Notes: generated from the sequence alone by a model not told the origin. Shown: positions 23,743-35,720, counted from the first letter of the stretch. The stretch: 64,000 bases of DNA from Paroedura picta (GCF_049243985.1 NC_135381.1:14619345-14683344), one strand, 5' to 3'. Program-made: numbers and translations.

Positions 23743-24051
23743 CTCTAGAGTACCAATTGGCTCTGCGGAACTGGTTCAATTAAATGGGGCTTCTTTCAAG
23801 GTGTGACGGGAGTGCTCCCACTGAGGAATTGGGGGACCGTCTCCAGCGACTCACGTGGTTTCAGTGCACATTTCCCGAGCACCAGGGTGGACTCTTCTGG
23901 GATTGTCTCCATCCGGTTTCTTAAATCACAACTGCTTCCCTCCCCCCTTTCCTTTGTAAATAAATATGTATTGTGCCATTTCCCCCTCCTCCTGGCCCCA
24001 CAAGTGCACAAATCGGGCCGGGTTGTCCTCTCCAGTTGCATTTGCCCTTCA

Positions 24052-24057
24052 AATAAA
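24052..24057 (+). promoter_or_regulatory. AATAAA, candidate SLC35E4 polyadenylation signal
   Basis: AATAAA followed by a T-rich stretch, 3.1 kb after the SLC35E4 stop codon. A second AATAAA at about 24206 is an alternative. Confidence 0.35.
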
Positions 24058-24759
24058 GCTCTATTTTTGTCTTACTACCGTGTGCTTAAATGACCTGAAG
24101 GAGGGAGGGGGAAATAGTGGGAGGACAGGAGAACACCAGCCCCTCTCAGCCCTGATCCATTACAAGGGGGAGGGGGAGGGGAGTGTCTCAAGAAGCAGCG
24201 ATTTCAATAAAGGAAATTGCCTGGCGTTCCCAGGGGTTGTGTTTCTAGCATGTCCGCTCTGCCAAAGTCGGCTGGCTGGCTCCGTTGCTATGGCACCCAA
24301 GGCTACGCAGGGCCACCCACAGGTTTCCAGTGGCCTAGAGAGAAACTCACCCCCAGCCTCCTTCGCTTAGGCCACAGAATCTCAGTTGGAATCGTAATAA
24401 CTGAAATATGTGACTCTTCCCTTCATATTTTTGTTCAGAGCCCTTCTTGTGTGTGTTTTTTTTTTAAGCGTCACCTAGCAGCTGGCACAACGCTTGAGTC
24501 ATCCAAACATAAATGTCTTGTGAAACAGAAACCAAACTTTCGGCAAGCAAGATTCCATGTCCAAGTATGGCTGCTAATTTTGTTTTTGTTTAAAAAAAAA
24601 AATGAGCCTTGCTTCTCTGCTTTCAACAGCATGCAAGCAAGCAAAAGCGTTCCTCAGACTTTTCATTTCATGCCAGGAAGAATTTTCTTTGTTTTTATAT
24701 GTCAGACATAAGAGCAACAAAGGCAAAAAAAAAAAAGAATCTATTTGCTTATACCCTAC

Positions 24760-24940
24760 TTTTCTCTCTATTGAAAGCCCAAGGAGCCTTCCATTTTATT
24801 ATCTCAACAACAACCCTGTGAGGTAGGTTAGTTTGAAAGAGTGGGACTGGCCCATGGTTATCTAGCGAATTTCCATGGCGGAGGAAAGCTTTGAACCCTA
24901 AACCAGCAATCTTGCTGCTGCATCACGCTGGTAACCCCAG
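24760..24940 (-). repeat. MIR/CORE-like SINE, minus orientation
   Basis: The text 'acaaccctgtgaggtaggtt' followed by 'actggcccatggttatctag' and 'aaccagcaatcttgctgctg' is the reverse complement of the MIR-type body and tRNA head. It is diverged. Confidence 0.6.
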
Positions 24941-25044
24941 ACAGAACAACCCGCATTCCATGTAGTGTTACAAATTAGGTTGGCAAAGTTCGTTGACCCT
25001 GGCTCCCTGCCTTTGGCAACAACATCACATTGCCAGGTACTTGT

Positions 25045-25175
25045 TTCCATGGCTAGAACTTCCAACTGATGGTTTCTGCACACCTGGCTAGAACTTCCAC
25101 AGCTAGAACTTCCACCTGCTTGTTTCCACAGCTAGAACTTCCACCTGCTGGCTTCCGCACACCTGGCTGGTCCAG
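25045..25175. repeat. Minisatellite with 'gctagaacttccac' unit
   Basis: The unit 'gctagaacttccacctgct' with a 'gtttccaca' or 'gcacacctg' spacer recurs about four times. Confidence 0.75.
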
Positions 25176-25734
25176 CTGCAGACCAGCCAGTTGGCAATCG
25201 TAGATATTCTGTGGTGCACGATACACAGCTAGTCATCCTCCACATGAGATTTCTTCAAGGCGGTCATAGTTACTGCCTGTGGATGGTCCCAAGGCAGGGG
25301 TTGCTGTGGTGCTGTGGGTGGAATAAATGTGCAAATGTGGCCACACCAAGCCCCAAGGATGCCAGACGAGTGCTGCAGTCGTGTGTGAGGAAGATATTCC
25401 ACTTCACTGCTTTGAAACTGGTTTTGCCAGTTTTCTCACACCCTCGTGAGTCAAAGTTCTGGCCGCAGGATGCAGGCAGGCAAGGGTGACCGCGGTACAT
25501 GCAGGGAAAGAAGGAAGCGGCGTGACTCAGCCAGGGTCTGCCAACTTGTTGGAGAAAACACATCCTTTAGCCCTTTAATAGCGATTGAATAAGATGTTGT
25601 CTGGCTGGTGGGGATATTGTTTTCTGTCATGCCACAAAAACCTTCAGCTGTCCATTCCCTCACGTTAAAGGCACAGGACATGTGCCCCCCCCCAACCATT
25701 AGGATTAACAATTGACTGAACCTCACAGTGAATC

Positions 25735-25860
25735 CAGGGCCCATTCTGTACTTTCAACGCAATTTAGAATTAGATTTTCCTGTTCTGCACAAATGCAAAA
25801 GATGCATGTATGGAATAAGATGCATGTATGGAATAAACCCAGGACAGTGGGGGAGCCCAG
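25735..25860. repeat. GGGCYCATTC-family MITE-like repeat
   Basis: Starts 'gggcccattctgtact' and contains 'tttcctgttctgcac'; it ends near a doubled 'agatgcatgtatggaataa'. It is related to 16022-16165 and 27350-27435. The class is uncertain. Confidence 0.5.
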
Positions 25861-26700
25861 CTTCCTGCTCTGTAGCATCTCATTATTAAAATCATATAAT
25901 CCAGCAAACATATAATCCAGAAAATTATTTGTGGTTGATGCTTTAATAAGCCAGATCTACATCTACTAATCCCTCCATGAGAGAGCCAAACAAGGAGGTT
26001 TGCTTAAATTTTGTATTCCCTTCCCAGGCTTCCTGTTTTTTCGCAGTTGGATTAGCAAGGTTATAGCCCACTGCTGATAAAATGCTGCAAGAGTGACCTC
26101 CCCCTTGCGCAGGGAACAATCCGTTCTCCGCCTGCTCCCATTCCCCCTCTGCCAAGGCAGAAAATCAACAGGAAAAGCCATGCCGCACCAGGAAACATGA
26201 AAGTTTGTGGTGAAGCATGGTGGGAAAATGGCGCAGATGTGCAACTTCTCCTTGCTAGGGGAATGCTTCGCCTGTTGTATTTCCACCTCTTGGAGAAAGT
26301 TGAATGCACAGAACTTCTGATTGGCCTGAATATGAACAACATTCACTGCTGGATGCTGGATGAATCAGCTCTTCTTTCATCTTTTCCTGAAGACAATCCT
26401 AATCCTACGAGGCTTTCCCTATTTTGGAAATCTCTGTGGATGCTGCTTATCTCTCCATGTCCCTTTCATAGTGCTACAGTTTCAGTTCTCAAAGCCAGCC
26501 AAAATAATTTGGGGAATTAAAAAAATAAATAAACATGCTGGAGCGCTTTGGTATGTGTGCTTGGGTCTAGGAGGCCAACCTCTTTCTTTTAGGTCCTGCT
26601 CCAGTATTCGTAATAGGATGTCCTAATGCACAGAAATTACAGGTACCGCTTATCCAAGCAGGGCAATAATACTCCGTGTGATCGATTTAGCATGGTACAA
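25861..26700. other. Intergenic stretch, nothing recognised
   Basis: Open frames exist on both strands but show no splice-bounded homology I can name. An A-rich tail lies at about 26515-26535. Confidence 0.35.
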
Positions 26701-26715
26701 GATCAGGACCAGAAT

Positions 26716-26870
26716 GGGCCATAGCTCAACGGAGGAGGTTCATTGCAGACGGAAGGCCCTGTGTTCCACCCCTGGGGTCTCCAGTTATAGGCTTCCCAGC
26801 AGCAGGCAGGTCTTGTGAACAGCTCTCTGTGCCAGGCAGAGCCAGGGTTACGAGTGGACCTGAAGAAAAA
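26716..26870 (+). repeat. tRNA-derived SINE
   Basis: A-box-like 'catagctcaacggagga' and B-box-like 'ctgtgttccacccc' are spaced as in tRNA-derived SINE heads and are followed by a 'ctctgtgccaggcagagcca' body. It is a diverged copy. Confidence 0.6.
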
Positions 26871-26954
26871 AAAAATGTCCTGCCTCTGTAATCAAGGCTT
26901 CAACCTGGAAATGGGCAGTTGAAGCCTTTAATGGCATGCAGGTAAATAAGTGGT

Positions 26955-27185
26955 GGTGGAAAGTACTGTCAGGTAAGGTCAAGGGTAGGGTTTTCCTGGA
27001 AATAGATGTTCAGAGGCGGTTTGCCACTGGCTGCCTCTATGTAGATGTCCCTTGGTGGTCTCCCTTCCAAATACTACCAGGGCTGACCCTACTTAGTGTC
27101 TGAGATCTGACAAGATGAGGCTAGCCAACCCTGTTCAGGTCAGGGCACCTACCAAGTATCATCCAATTAAGACTCCGCTAAAGCA
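26955..27185 (-). repeat. 5S rRNA-derived SINE, minus orientation
   Basis: The reverse complement reads like 5S rRNA: the plus strand has 'ccaaatactaccagggctga', then 'ccctacttagtgtctgagat' and 'ctgacaagatgaggc', matching the conserved 5S internal control region. The remainder is SINE body ('ttttcctggaaatagatgtt'). The relative at 52785-52955 has the same layout. Confidence 0.65.
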
Positions 27186-28530
27186 ACAGGGCTTTTGTTT
27201 CTCCATGTCCGTTGGAAACCCTTGTCTGAGCAGACAATATTAAACAAGACGGCCAGAGTCTGTATAAATCTGCTTCATGCGTTGTCTGCAGAAAGGCCTG
27301 CAGCGCATAGCCCTGGAGTTACACTGCCCAATTTACATCCAAATCGTAACTAGGGCCCATTCCGCACACAATGTATTTTTGCAGCTGAATTTTCCTGTGC
27401 GGAACAGGAAAATCTACTTCAAAAGTGCACTGAAAAGGCATTAATCAACAGGTTTGCTCCATCTGCTTCCGTGAGACTCCCATCCAACCCAGTTGGTTTG
27501 GGATGGTCGTTCTCATTAATGAAAAGAAGGTACAGCTGCCAATTCCCCCTCGCCCCCCCCATGATATGGCTCCTGCACTTCATTAGTTGTCTGACCAACA
27601 GAAATGCTGAAGTTTTTACAGGCACTGTTCTCCCATCAAGAAATGTTTCACCTATTAAATTTCTACAAGTCAGGTTACAGAACTAGGATTCTTGCATGAT
27701 TAAACCCTTAGGAATCTGCAAATCGTCTCTTCCTACAGTTCTGTCAATAATGCTAAGGTTAGGGAGGGACCGGTCCTGCACAGAATCCAGTTTTTGTCAC
27801 GTGACTTTGCAGTGGCACCCAGCACGCTTCCTGAAGGAAGTAAAGACCTTGCCAGGTACCCACCTGGTTCAGTTCCCCTGGAGAGAGAGAGACTCGGCAC
27901 AAAGACACCTTTACCCTGGGGGCCCTTCTGCATTCCACCTGCTGGGGATTGTCTGGATCTCCCGGTAGGCAGCAAGTTTTTTTCCTGCAGTCTGAGGGGG
28001 GAACTAACCGAGCTGGGTGAGATTGTTGTTTGTAAGTAAAAGAAAGGCACTGCAGATGGGCAGGTGCCCTGTGTAGGTATAGCTGTGTAGGAGACCTCCA
28101 GAACAAGGATGCTAAAAGGAGGGAGAGGTGCTAAGGCATACTTGAGAGCCATGCCTTTCAATGAGGCAGCCTAGTCTCTCAAACACATGCTTCTGACGCT
28201 GTTTGCCTGGCTTCATGCTGAGGGGAGGGGGCTTTGCTGAAGGTTGCTCAGAGAGAAGGCAGTTCTTGCAGCTGTGTCTTTAACTGTGGCTCAGTGTACC
28301 CTCAGGGGTGCACATTTTTCAGGGTTGGAGCAGTTCTCTAAACAGCTCCACCTGCTAATTCTGACAAATGAAGGGGCTGCTTGAAAATCTGGTAACTCCT
28401 AGTTCCAGGGCTGGAGTTCAACCTTAGGAGCTATTTTGGAAACACCCTGTTTTCTCTAATTAGATTGGGTGGCTTGTATATAGATTTACAGGGCATCTGT
28501 TTCTTGGTAGGTAGTAAAGGTCCCTTGGGG

Positions 28531-28666
28531 CAGGGGTAGTCAACCTGTGGTCCTCCAGATGTTCATGGACTACAATTCCCATGAGCCCCTGCCAGCAAAT
28601 GCTGGCAGGGGCTCATGGGAATTGTAGTCCATGAACATCTGGAGGACCACAGGTTGACTACCCCTG
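28531..28666. mobile_element. Palindromic hAT-type MITE with perfect 8-bp target duplication
   Basis: Foldback with CAGGGGTAGTCAACCTGTGG ends, flanked by identical 8-mers ccttgggg at 28523-28530 and 28667-28674. This is the clearest insertion of the family in the window. Confidence 0.93.
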
Positions 28667-28734
28667 CCTTGGGGCATCCCTGTGTGGGTTGAGGATGCAC
28701 TCTTTAAGAAAAAAAAACCTCTTTAAGGACCCCC

Positions 28735-28925
28735 CCCCCTGAACTGCTACTTGAGTCATTGGGGGCATGTACTGGTTTGTTCCAGCCAGTACTTGGGGGC
28801 TGGAAGAAATGTCCCATTCTTAAAGGTCTACTATTTACCATTTATCTCCATGTCATGAAAAGCTTTTCCTGCCCATTTCCATATATTAAGCCCCATATTG
28901 AAGGCACCAAACTTTCCACCCACCC
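28735..28925. repeat. Dispersed repeat, copy 1 of a pair
   Basis: Shares 'accatttatctccatgtcat', 'gcccatttccata' and 'ttaagccccata' in the same order with 29985-30205. Family unknown. Confidence 0.6.
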
Positions 28926-29984
28926 CAGTTAGACTTGATGGCTGTTATTTCCCCCAAAAAAGAACAGAGAAATGGTACTTATGCAATGAAGGGGCTCTGA
29001 CATCTGACCATAACAAAAGGTCACCCGTGCTCCCTCTCCCCACACTGCTATTTAACAATAAAATAAATTCTCGTGAGGAAGTCACAAGAGCTTCCTGAAT
29101 GCCTTTGACTTGTCTTCTGCAGCAATACCCCACTATGTTTATCGTCGAGATTTATTCTCCCCAGTCCTGCATTCATAAAACCCTGGGAAATGAGCTGCCA
29201 GGGCTGTGGGAGCGGCTTGTTCTTTGAGGCTAGACTGCCACGTTGAATTCATAGATACGGGGCAGGGAGTGAGGCAAGCAGCTTCCAAGGAAGTCAGCTG
29301 GGCTCCTGCATAAGGCTGTCATTTGGTTTATAGAATCTTAGCAGATTAATGATAGGACATGTGACCACAACAGCGCTTGGGAAGGAAGAATCATTCTTCC
29401 TCTGTGTGGCAGATGATACATACGCACGTCATTAGTTGGCACAACCTCCAAAAAGGTGTTTGCTCCTGAATGAAGAAGGGGGAGGCATGTTGCTTCTAAG
29501 AAGGTGCTGTGCCCTCCACTCAGAGACACGGAACCACTTTGTCCCAATAGTACATGTAGCACATGCCAAGGGCCCCATGGTGCTTTACCGTTAGGGGGCC
29601 TTCACACTGTGATTGTTAGAGCATCTTCATACTTACGGGGCTTGCAGACAGCAAGAACGGAAAAAGGGTGATATGCATGCTTTGTTAGTAACTTGAGCAT
29701 GTTCATCGCTCATTGAGCATGCATGTAGGCCACAAGTCATATAAATGTGAAGGCCCCTTCGATATTGGGGCATTATGCTTGCACGTCCCACAGGTTGGAG
29801 AAATTTTTTCAGCAAAGTGAAGCTATCAGTTGCTTCTGAAGTCCTAACTATCCCTGGGATGGGGGGCCTGCAGTTACTTGTGCAGCACAAGTAACAGTGA
29901 CAGCTGTGCTCTGCTGAGGCCCCTCAAATCCATAAACTGGGCCTGCAGAGACTTACAAATATATGAACATATTTTTTTCAAAAC
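28926..29984. other. Intergenic stretch, nothing recognised
   Basis: AT-balanced unique-looking sequence between the two copies of a dispersed repeat. No exon or RNA gene could be supported. Confidence 0.35.
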
Positions 29985-30205
29985 TGCTGCCTGAGTAATT
30001 GGGGACACTAACAGGCCGATTGACTAAATATTCCAACCTGTATTTAGGGTGGCCAACTGCCTGGAAAAAATGCCCCATTCTTTAATAGAGGCTTAATGGG
30101 CTCTTTTATACCATTTATCTCCATGTCATGAAAATCTTCCCTGCCCATTTCCATACCTTAAGCCCCATAATCAAGGCACAGAACTCCACACCTTATCAGA
30201 CCAGC
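29985..30205. repeat. Dispersed repeat, copy 2 of a pair
   Basis: Direct-orientation relative of 28735-28925 with the same ordered blocks, ending 'accagctggcaatt'. The spacing of 1.25 kb could reflect tandem duplication or two independent insertions. Confidence 0.6.
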
Positions 30206-30610
30206 TGGCAATTCTATTAGTGCAAAAAAAAAGGAAATTTGGACATGTATAGCTGTGGATAATAAGATAAAAAGGATACACCTGGAATTTCCTCTTCTAC
30301 ACGTCTGCAAAACATGTAGAAGTCTTCTGGTCTACTTAGCCGGAAATCTGTGCCAAAGGGATGAGCAAGCCCCTTTTAAAAAGACATACAGATATACAGA
30401 AAGACCAATGCTCTCACTCTGACCTAGCCCTCTCCTTTTAGTAGATGCTTGATGCACGTTTCTTGCTATGAAGCTGAAACATGGGAAATGTTGCATTTGT
30501 ATGCCAGCCTAAGAAACTAGAATCAGCCCCTTCACCAAGGTCGCCATACTAGGTGAATGCTAGGCAAGTGACATTGTGTACCTTGTGCTACTCTTTCTTC
30601 TAGTTTCCAG

Positions 30611-33600
30611 ACTCCCAAGGCAGATGAGATGGCCCATCTGATAAAATGCCTACAACAGATTCATAAGGTAAGTCTGGTGGAATGAACTCAGAAGACCTGA
30701 TGGAAGTGGCATAGTTCCAAAGGGCCTGCAAGATGCAGCCCTTCCACCACGGATTCCGATGAGGCCGGGGGGGGAGGGGGGTGGAAGATCAAGGGTCCCT
30801 CCTCAGGTCGCCCTGAACATCTAGGACAGATAGTCCCCATCTCCTGAGGCGGACTGGAAGTGAGTGCAGGGTACTGGAGGAATGGGTGGGAATCAGATGG
30901 CTTATGCCGCCTGGGAATTTGTTTTTAACAATGTTTTATTGCAGCTTTATTGTGAAGCTGGCTCGGTCCAGGAGTGGTGGTCAATAAAAAATATAAATAT
31001 ACAATTTGTCCAGTGATAGATGTATGTAACCTTATCTCCCTCTGCTGGTTAGGCATGGTAATTGCAGTGACTGATTTATTTCTGGGTCAATCTCTTGCTA
31101 TTTTTCTTTCCCTTCTCCTGGACTCCGTGTTCCATGTTCTTTTAAAGACACTGTTGTGCGCGTGTTGCATAACTTGTTCTGGGATTCAGGTTTCCAAAGA
31201 ATGTAAGGGGTAAGGTGTTAGTTCTGCCAGTGTGGGGACAGAGCCAGAGGACAGAATGATAGTGCTATTCCTGGACTATGACTGATGTCTGAGCAGGGCA
31301 CGGAAACCATCCAGGAGAGCCCCCAGGAGCCGCTTCTAGGATTGGGCACTTCGGCCAATTTGTGCCAGGTTGAGGGGGATAAGCCTGACGTTTTTGAAAA
31401 TACACTAATAGAGGCCATAAAACACACATAGGGCTATATAAGCCCACCCACTCTGCATTTCTCTCTTTTCCAGGACACACAAAAATAGCCAGGGCAGATA
31501 TACAGATACCGGATTCGTCATGTAAGATCTAACTGCGTTGCAAAAGCCTTGTATTCTCTCTATGGCCTCCCTGGTCTCCTTGACCAGACATGTTCTCTTG
31601 AGTTTTGCACTCAAAACTTAATTCTCAGGCATGAGTGGGACCGATTTGAATCAGGACTCCTGGACAGGCGGGTTAAGCTCCTCCCTTCTCGTTTTACCAA
31701 TCTGAAATGACACAGAAGTTCACTGGAGAAACCCATGCAGCCTATTAGCACATGTAAGTTCCTTTAATGAGGCAAAATGCAGCGGTGAGGCTGTTTCTGG
31801 TTGGAGGAATGGTGTGGGGAACAGGGCTCATGTTCCCCTTTACCTGAGCACCATAGTCCTGATCTGAATGAGTCAATTATATGACTTGGAGGTATACCCT
31901 GAACATGAAATTTCCAAAGCACGTCTGATTGACAGGGCTGGAGCAAACACAGCAGGTACAGAAGGACTTTGTGGTATGGGTTTATGTTGCGGGCAGCAGA
32001 CATTCTATAGGGTTAGCGGGGGAAATAACTCTGATTCACAGAGATGACCATCCCCAGTACTTAAATCACCTGTCTCTCCTGTATCCTCTGCAGGTAATTG
32101 GCAAGGCCAATGAAATCCTGGCGGGCATAAGCCATCCATCTGTGTGCAGCGAGGTGCTGTTATCCAAACCAGGGACTGCATATATATTGGGTATGGAGTC
32201 AAAGGATTTATGCATAGCATTTATGAAAAAATCTGGGTATAATGGTCTCTCTAGCAGCTTCTTTGCTCTGGAATATGTTCTTAATTATTTTAATTAAAAT
32301 AAATTAGGCCTGGTCTTGAATAACACTTGGCTGCTGTCAACTTTGGCTCCTTAAAAAACCTCTAAACCTAGGAAGAAAGGATGCACCATTTAGGAAACAG
32401 CCGTTCATGACCTACCAATGGAACGCACCTGAAGCAGAAGAAAGCATGGCCTCCCTGCTGTGGTTTCTTCTGGGATATTAAAAGTTCTTCAGTCCTGGGC
32501 AACAGTCGCCCTCAGGCAGATGCCAAAGGGTAATTAAGGGCACTGACAACTCAGGGGCATGCATCTTTTTGTGGGGGGGGGCACATTTTGGTGCTGATGT
32601 GGATTAGCTTTAATGTGTTGCAGAAATGGTGCGTGGTGGGAATAGGTTATACAATGCTGTAGAGGGAATGAGTGAGGAGGGGTGAGAAACAGTGCAGGAA
32701 GCAATCTAATAAGTGCACAAGGCCTTGAGATGGCAGAGTGGATTGCCCCATTTCTACAAATGGGCTCCGCGCTGGGCTGTAGGCTGAAGTTTGAGCCAGG
32801 GCAGACTGCCCCGCTTTTTGCTGCTCCTGCACAGGGGAGCATTGGTGCACCTCGTCCGTCCCTGATTTGTGCTCCCACATGGGAACTGCAGCAGCAAAGT
32901 TCCCGGTGCAGAAACGGTCTTGGACAGGCTGCAATACTCCCTGCTGTTTGTTCTCACGCACAGGCTTGTCCGAGGTCTACCGGGTGTCTAAGCGGATGGA
33001 AGACGGGGTGAAAACTCAGCAGCTAGCAAGTGAACGTCTGCAAGACGCTTTGCGAGAGGTGGACTTAGCCTGGAATAATTTGCTGTCCTTTCTTGTCTTT
33101 GCTCACCCCGTGTTCCAAATGCTGGTAAGACATCCCGGTCTGCGAGCGTAAATACAGTGAATGGTGGAGGAGAGATATGAAGCACTGGAGCAGAACCCTT
33201 GATAATTGTCATTAAAATCGGCTTTTGTATGAGAAAAGACAAGCTTTAAAATCCCTGTTTCTTCCCTGCCCCTTTTTTTTGCCTTTACCCAATGGAAATC
33301 GAAGCTTTTGGAGCTGTCAGCAGAAAGCGATATTCGTCTGTCTGGTCTTAACCTGGCACCGGGTCACGTCTGTGGGATTTGCCTAACAGAGGTGAAGCAG
33401 GAATCAGAGGTAATGGTCAAAAATATGTTACTTTCCTATCGCCCCATCAAACAACAGCCTGAAGAGCTCTCATGCAGGTGGCAGCGTCTGGATTGATGCC
33501 ATCTAAAGAAACACTTCTTACATTTTTGACAGAATTGCACAGTACAGTTGTGGTCCCAGTTGTGCCAGAGTGGCCCTGGAACCACCAGGGACTCATTGAT

Positions 33601-34233
33601 TTGTGATGGTCCTTGTGACAGGTTTGGACAGCTGAGGGAGGATGTGGCCAAAGTAAGTGAGCCGGAGATTTGTGATTTTGCCTACCAGTGATAGATCAGA
33701 CTTTATATGCTGTAGTATTTTCGTGTTTGTGACCTTTGCCATCCATGGAACCCACAGAGGCCTTCTCCAACACCAGAGTTCAAATGAATCCATTCTTCTC
33801 TTGTCCGATTTTTTCATCGTCCAACTTTCACAGCCATAAGTGGCTACTGGAAATATGATAGACATAACTAATCCAAAAACAATTTCCAGAATGGCAAACT
33901 TAAGTCGACAATTAAGAAAATACAGGCCCACCAAGCTTTGTCATGAGTGAGGTTAGGAAACAGCACTTCTTGCTACTCTATCTACAGGCCGCCTGTCACT
34001 AGAACTGGTGAAGGGGAGAAAAGTCGGCTGCTCTTCGTAGCCAGTGCTTGTTGCAAACTGAGCTTGCCATCTGTCAGTGTTGAGCAAGTGTCTGGCAATT
34101 GATTCTTAATTTGTTTTGGCAGGTACAGACTGGAAATTCTGATCCTGTTATATACCAGGGCAGCTGTTACCATGCCAGCTGTGCTAATTTCTGGTTGAAC
34201 TGTGTGGATTCCACTTTGCCAAGGGAGAAGTGA
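30611..34233 (+). CDS. Synergin-gamma-like protein (SYNRG paralogue), C-terminal exons
   Basis: Five consecutive exons with matching phases: 30611-30667, 32094-32190, 32964-33124, 33305-33409 and 34123-34233 (stop TGA). Together they encode about 176 residues. The product resembles the C-terminus of synergin gamma as I remember it: a HLIKCLQ...VIGKANEIL helix region, then EVYRVSKRMEDG, LREVDLAWNNLLSF, a CGICL motif and a final YHASCANFWLNCVDSTLP Cys/His cluster. Synergin gamma binds AP-1 and works in clathrin traffic at the trans-Golgi and endosomes. The upstream part, including an EH domain if one exists, was not found. The acceptor of the first listed exon and its start are uncertain; a different acceptor (exon start 30604) is possible. 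Human has no gene here that I know of. The true SYNRG sits beside DUSP14, a DUSP18 relative, so this looks like an old paralogue. AATAAA at 34495 supports a real 3' end. Confidence 0.8.
30680..31000 (+). repeat. L2-like LINE 3' end in intron of the synergin-like gene
   Basis: Contains 'gggcctgcaagatgcagccc' then 'ttccaccac' and a tail 'gtggtcaataaaaaatataa'. It is related to 55320-55640. A G-run interrupts it at about 30768. Confidence 0.6.
33590..33935 (-). mobile_element. RTE/BovB-type LINE fragment, minus orientation
   Basis: The minus frame contains FPVATYGCESWTMKKSDKRR, then FELWCWRRPLWVPWMAK and LRLTYFGHI, the conserved region after the reverse-transcriptase core in RTE LINEs. A related plus-strand piece is at 51165-51580. 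It lies in the last intron of the synergin-like gene. Confidence 0.85.
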
Positions 34234-34494
34234 TCCTTTGACCTTTCCCATTTTGCAGCAGTTGTTCCCCCCTTTTTTGGAGGGGAGGTCTGGACCTCGT
34301 GTGCCAATTCTTTTGCCACAGGGCGCTCACGAGTCAGAAGAATCACAGAATCCTTGGCGGAAGGAATGGTGCCTTTGGGGGCTTCAAAGACTTTGTGAAA
34401 CGCTGAAACAAAGTACTAGGGAACCCATTTCCTTGTTTTTGTTTGTTTAGTAAGTCAATATTTTTTTCTGTATAGGGGACTTTAAAATGTACCT

Positions 34495-34500
34495 AATAAA
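34495..34500 (+). promoter_or_regulatory. Polyadenylation signal of the synergin-like gene
   Basis: AATAAA lies 262 bp after the stop codon and is followed by a T-rich stretch, fitting a normal mRNA end. Confidence 0.65.
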
Positions 34501-34519
34501 GCACATATTTTTTTTAATC

Positions 34520-35720
34520 CAAAGGGAACTTTCCTATCTGCATTCACAATCCCTTTGCAAAAATAATGCCAATGCAGACACAGTTCTGCCAGAAGGCAAG
34601 GGGAAGAGTCCACTTCCAATGGCAGATCTGGGGTGCTTCTGAGGGCGACTGATGAACAGCCCTGACCCCTGGGAGCCCAATCCACATCTTGTGCAGGTAC
34701 CGTGGACAGGAACTGAGCAAGGATACTGAATAGCCACCAGTTCTCTGAACAGGCTTTTAGCCATCTTTCCACACAAAGGTGTACCCAAGGCATGGGTCGT
34801 GGTCGTGGGTTTTTCTCCCAACTTCCTACAGTGTTTTTCATTTCCCATCTGTGTTTTCTTCACTGTTTCTTCATGCTTTCTCAGACTGCTTTTAATCCAT
34901 TTGAGGAAGCACAGAGAAATGACAAAGTAACTTTAGAGCAGACAAAAGTGCAAACAGAAAATGAGGACAGGAAGAAGCTGCGGGGTGTGTGTGTGTGTGT
35001 GTGTGTTACACAGTGCTGCAGGCAGTCAGCTAAATTGGGGCAAGCCTGTGTGGGAAACAGCCCAGGATCTTCCTTTGTTGTAGGAAACAGAGGAGTGGTG
35101 ATAAGGCTTCTAGCAGCATGCTGTGCACGAAGGAACAACGTTGATCAACACGCACAGTCTAGCAATGCTATGGTTGCAAAACTTCATTTTAATAAACCAG
35201 AAGTAAGCCTTTGCACTAATTGATCAGGAATGAGTCGACTTCCAACTGAACTAGTGGGTCAAATCCTACTTGTTTTCCTTAAACCCCAATAAGAAGAAGG
35301 CCCCTGTGCTGGCTGCCACTATGGCTCCTTTGGCCAGTGAAAGCTGTACATTCCGGGAAAGGGCCTGGAGCAGAGGTGGCCAGCCTCCCCCTGCCAATCA
35401 TAGCCTATTCCTATGGCCCTGCTTTGCAAAAACACAAAGGCATTTTCCTGAACCAAAGGCATCCAGCTTTACTGAAGGATCTCTTTCAGAGCCAGTTGTA
35501 GACTTAACCATATCCCTCCCTCCCCAAATGTTTCTTATTTTTTATTTCTAGAAGAAAAACCTCACTGAGCATCACCTTCTTATCAGCCAGTCCTGTTTCC
35601 TTGCCTGGCAGCTGGACACACGCTGTGCTAAGACTGAAAAGTACCTGGCTTAGCCAAGACAGCATTCATGTTAGTTGTGTTGTGCCATACGCTCTGGACC
35701 CTGCTAACGCACGTTTGGTG
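34520..35720. other. Gap between converging synergin-like gene and DUSP18
   Basis: Mostly 3' flanks of the two converging genes. A GT microsatellite lies at about 34984-35006. An exon-like stretch at 34885-34975 (acceptor TTTCTCAG, frame TAFNPFEEAQRND...) is not supported by a clear donor. TTTATT at 35541-35546, i.e. AATAAA on the minus strand, could end DUSP18 transcripts. Confidence 0.4.

Larger units (their letters stand above)
20976..24080 (+). other. Probable SLC35E4 3' untranslated region and flank
   Basis: No coding exon recognised. A GCTG tandem follows the stop codon (about 20985-21010) and GT runs lie at about 21972 and 22620. The first strong AATAAA is at 24052-24057, giving a possible 3.1-kb 3' UTR that would include a hAT-type MITE. 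An ATTAAA-like site at about 22036 could give a shorter one. Confidence 0.4.

Noticed and set aside
26716-26870. tRNA gene
   Set aside because: A and B boxes are diverged, no cloverleaf can be drawn, and a SINE body follows.
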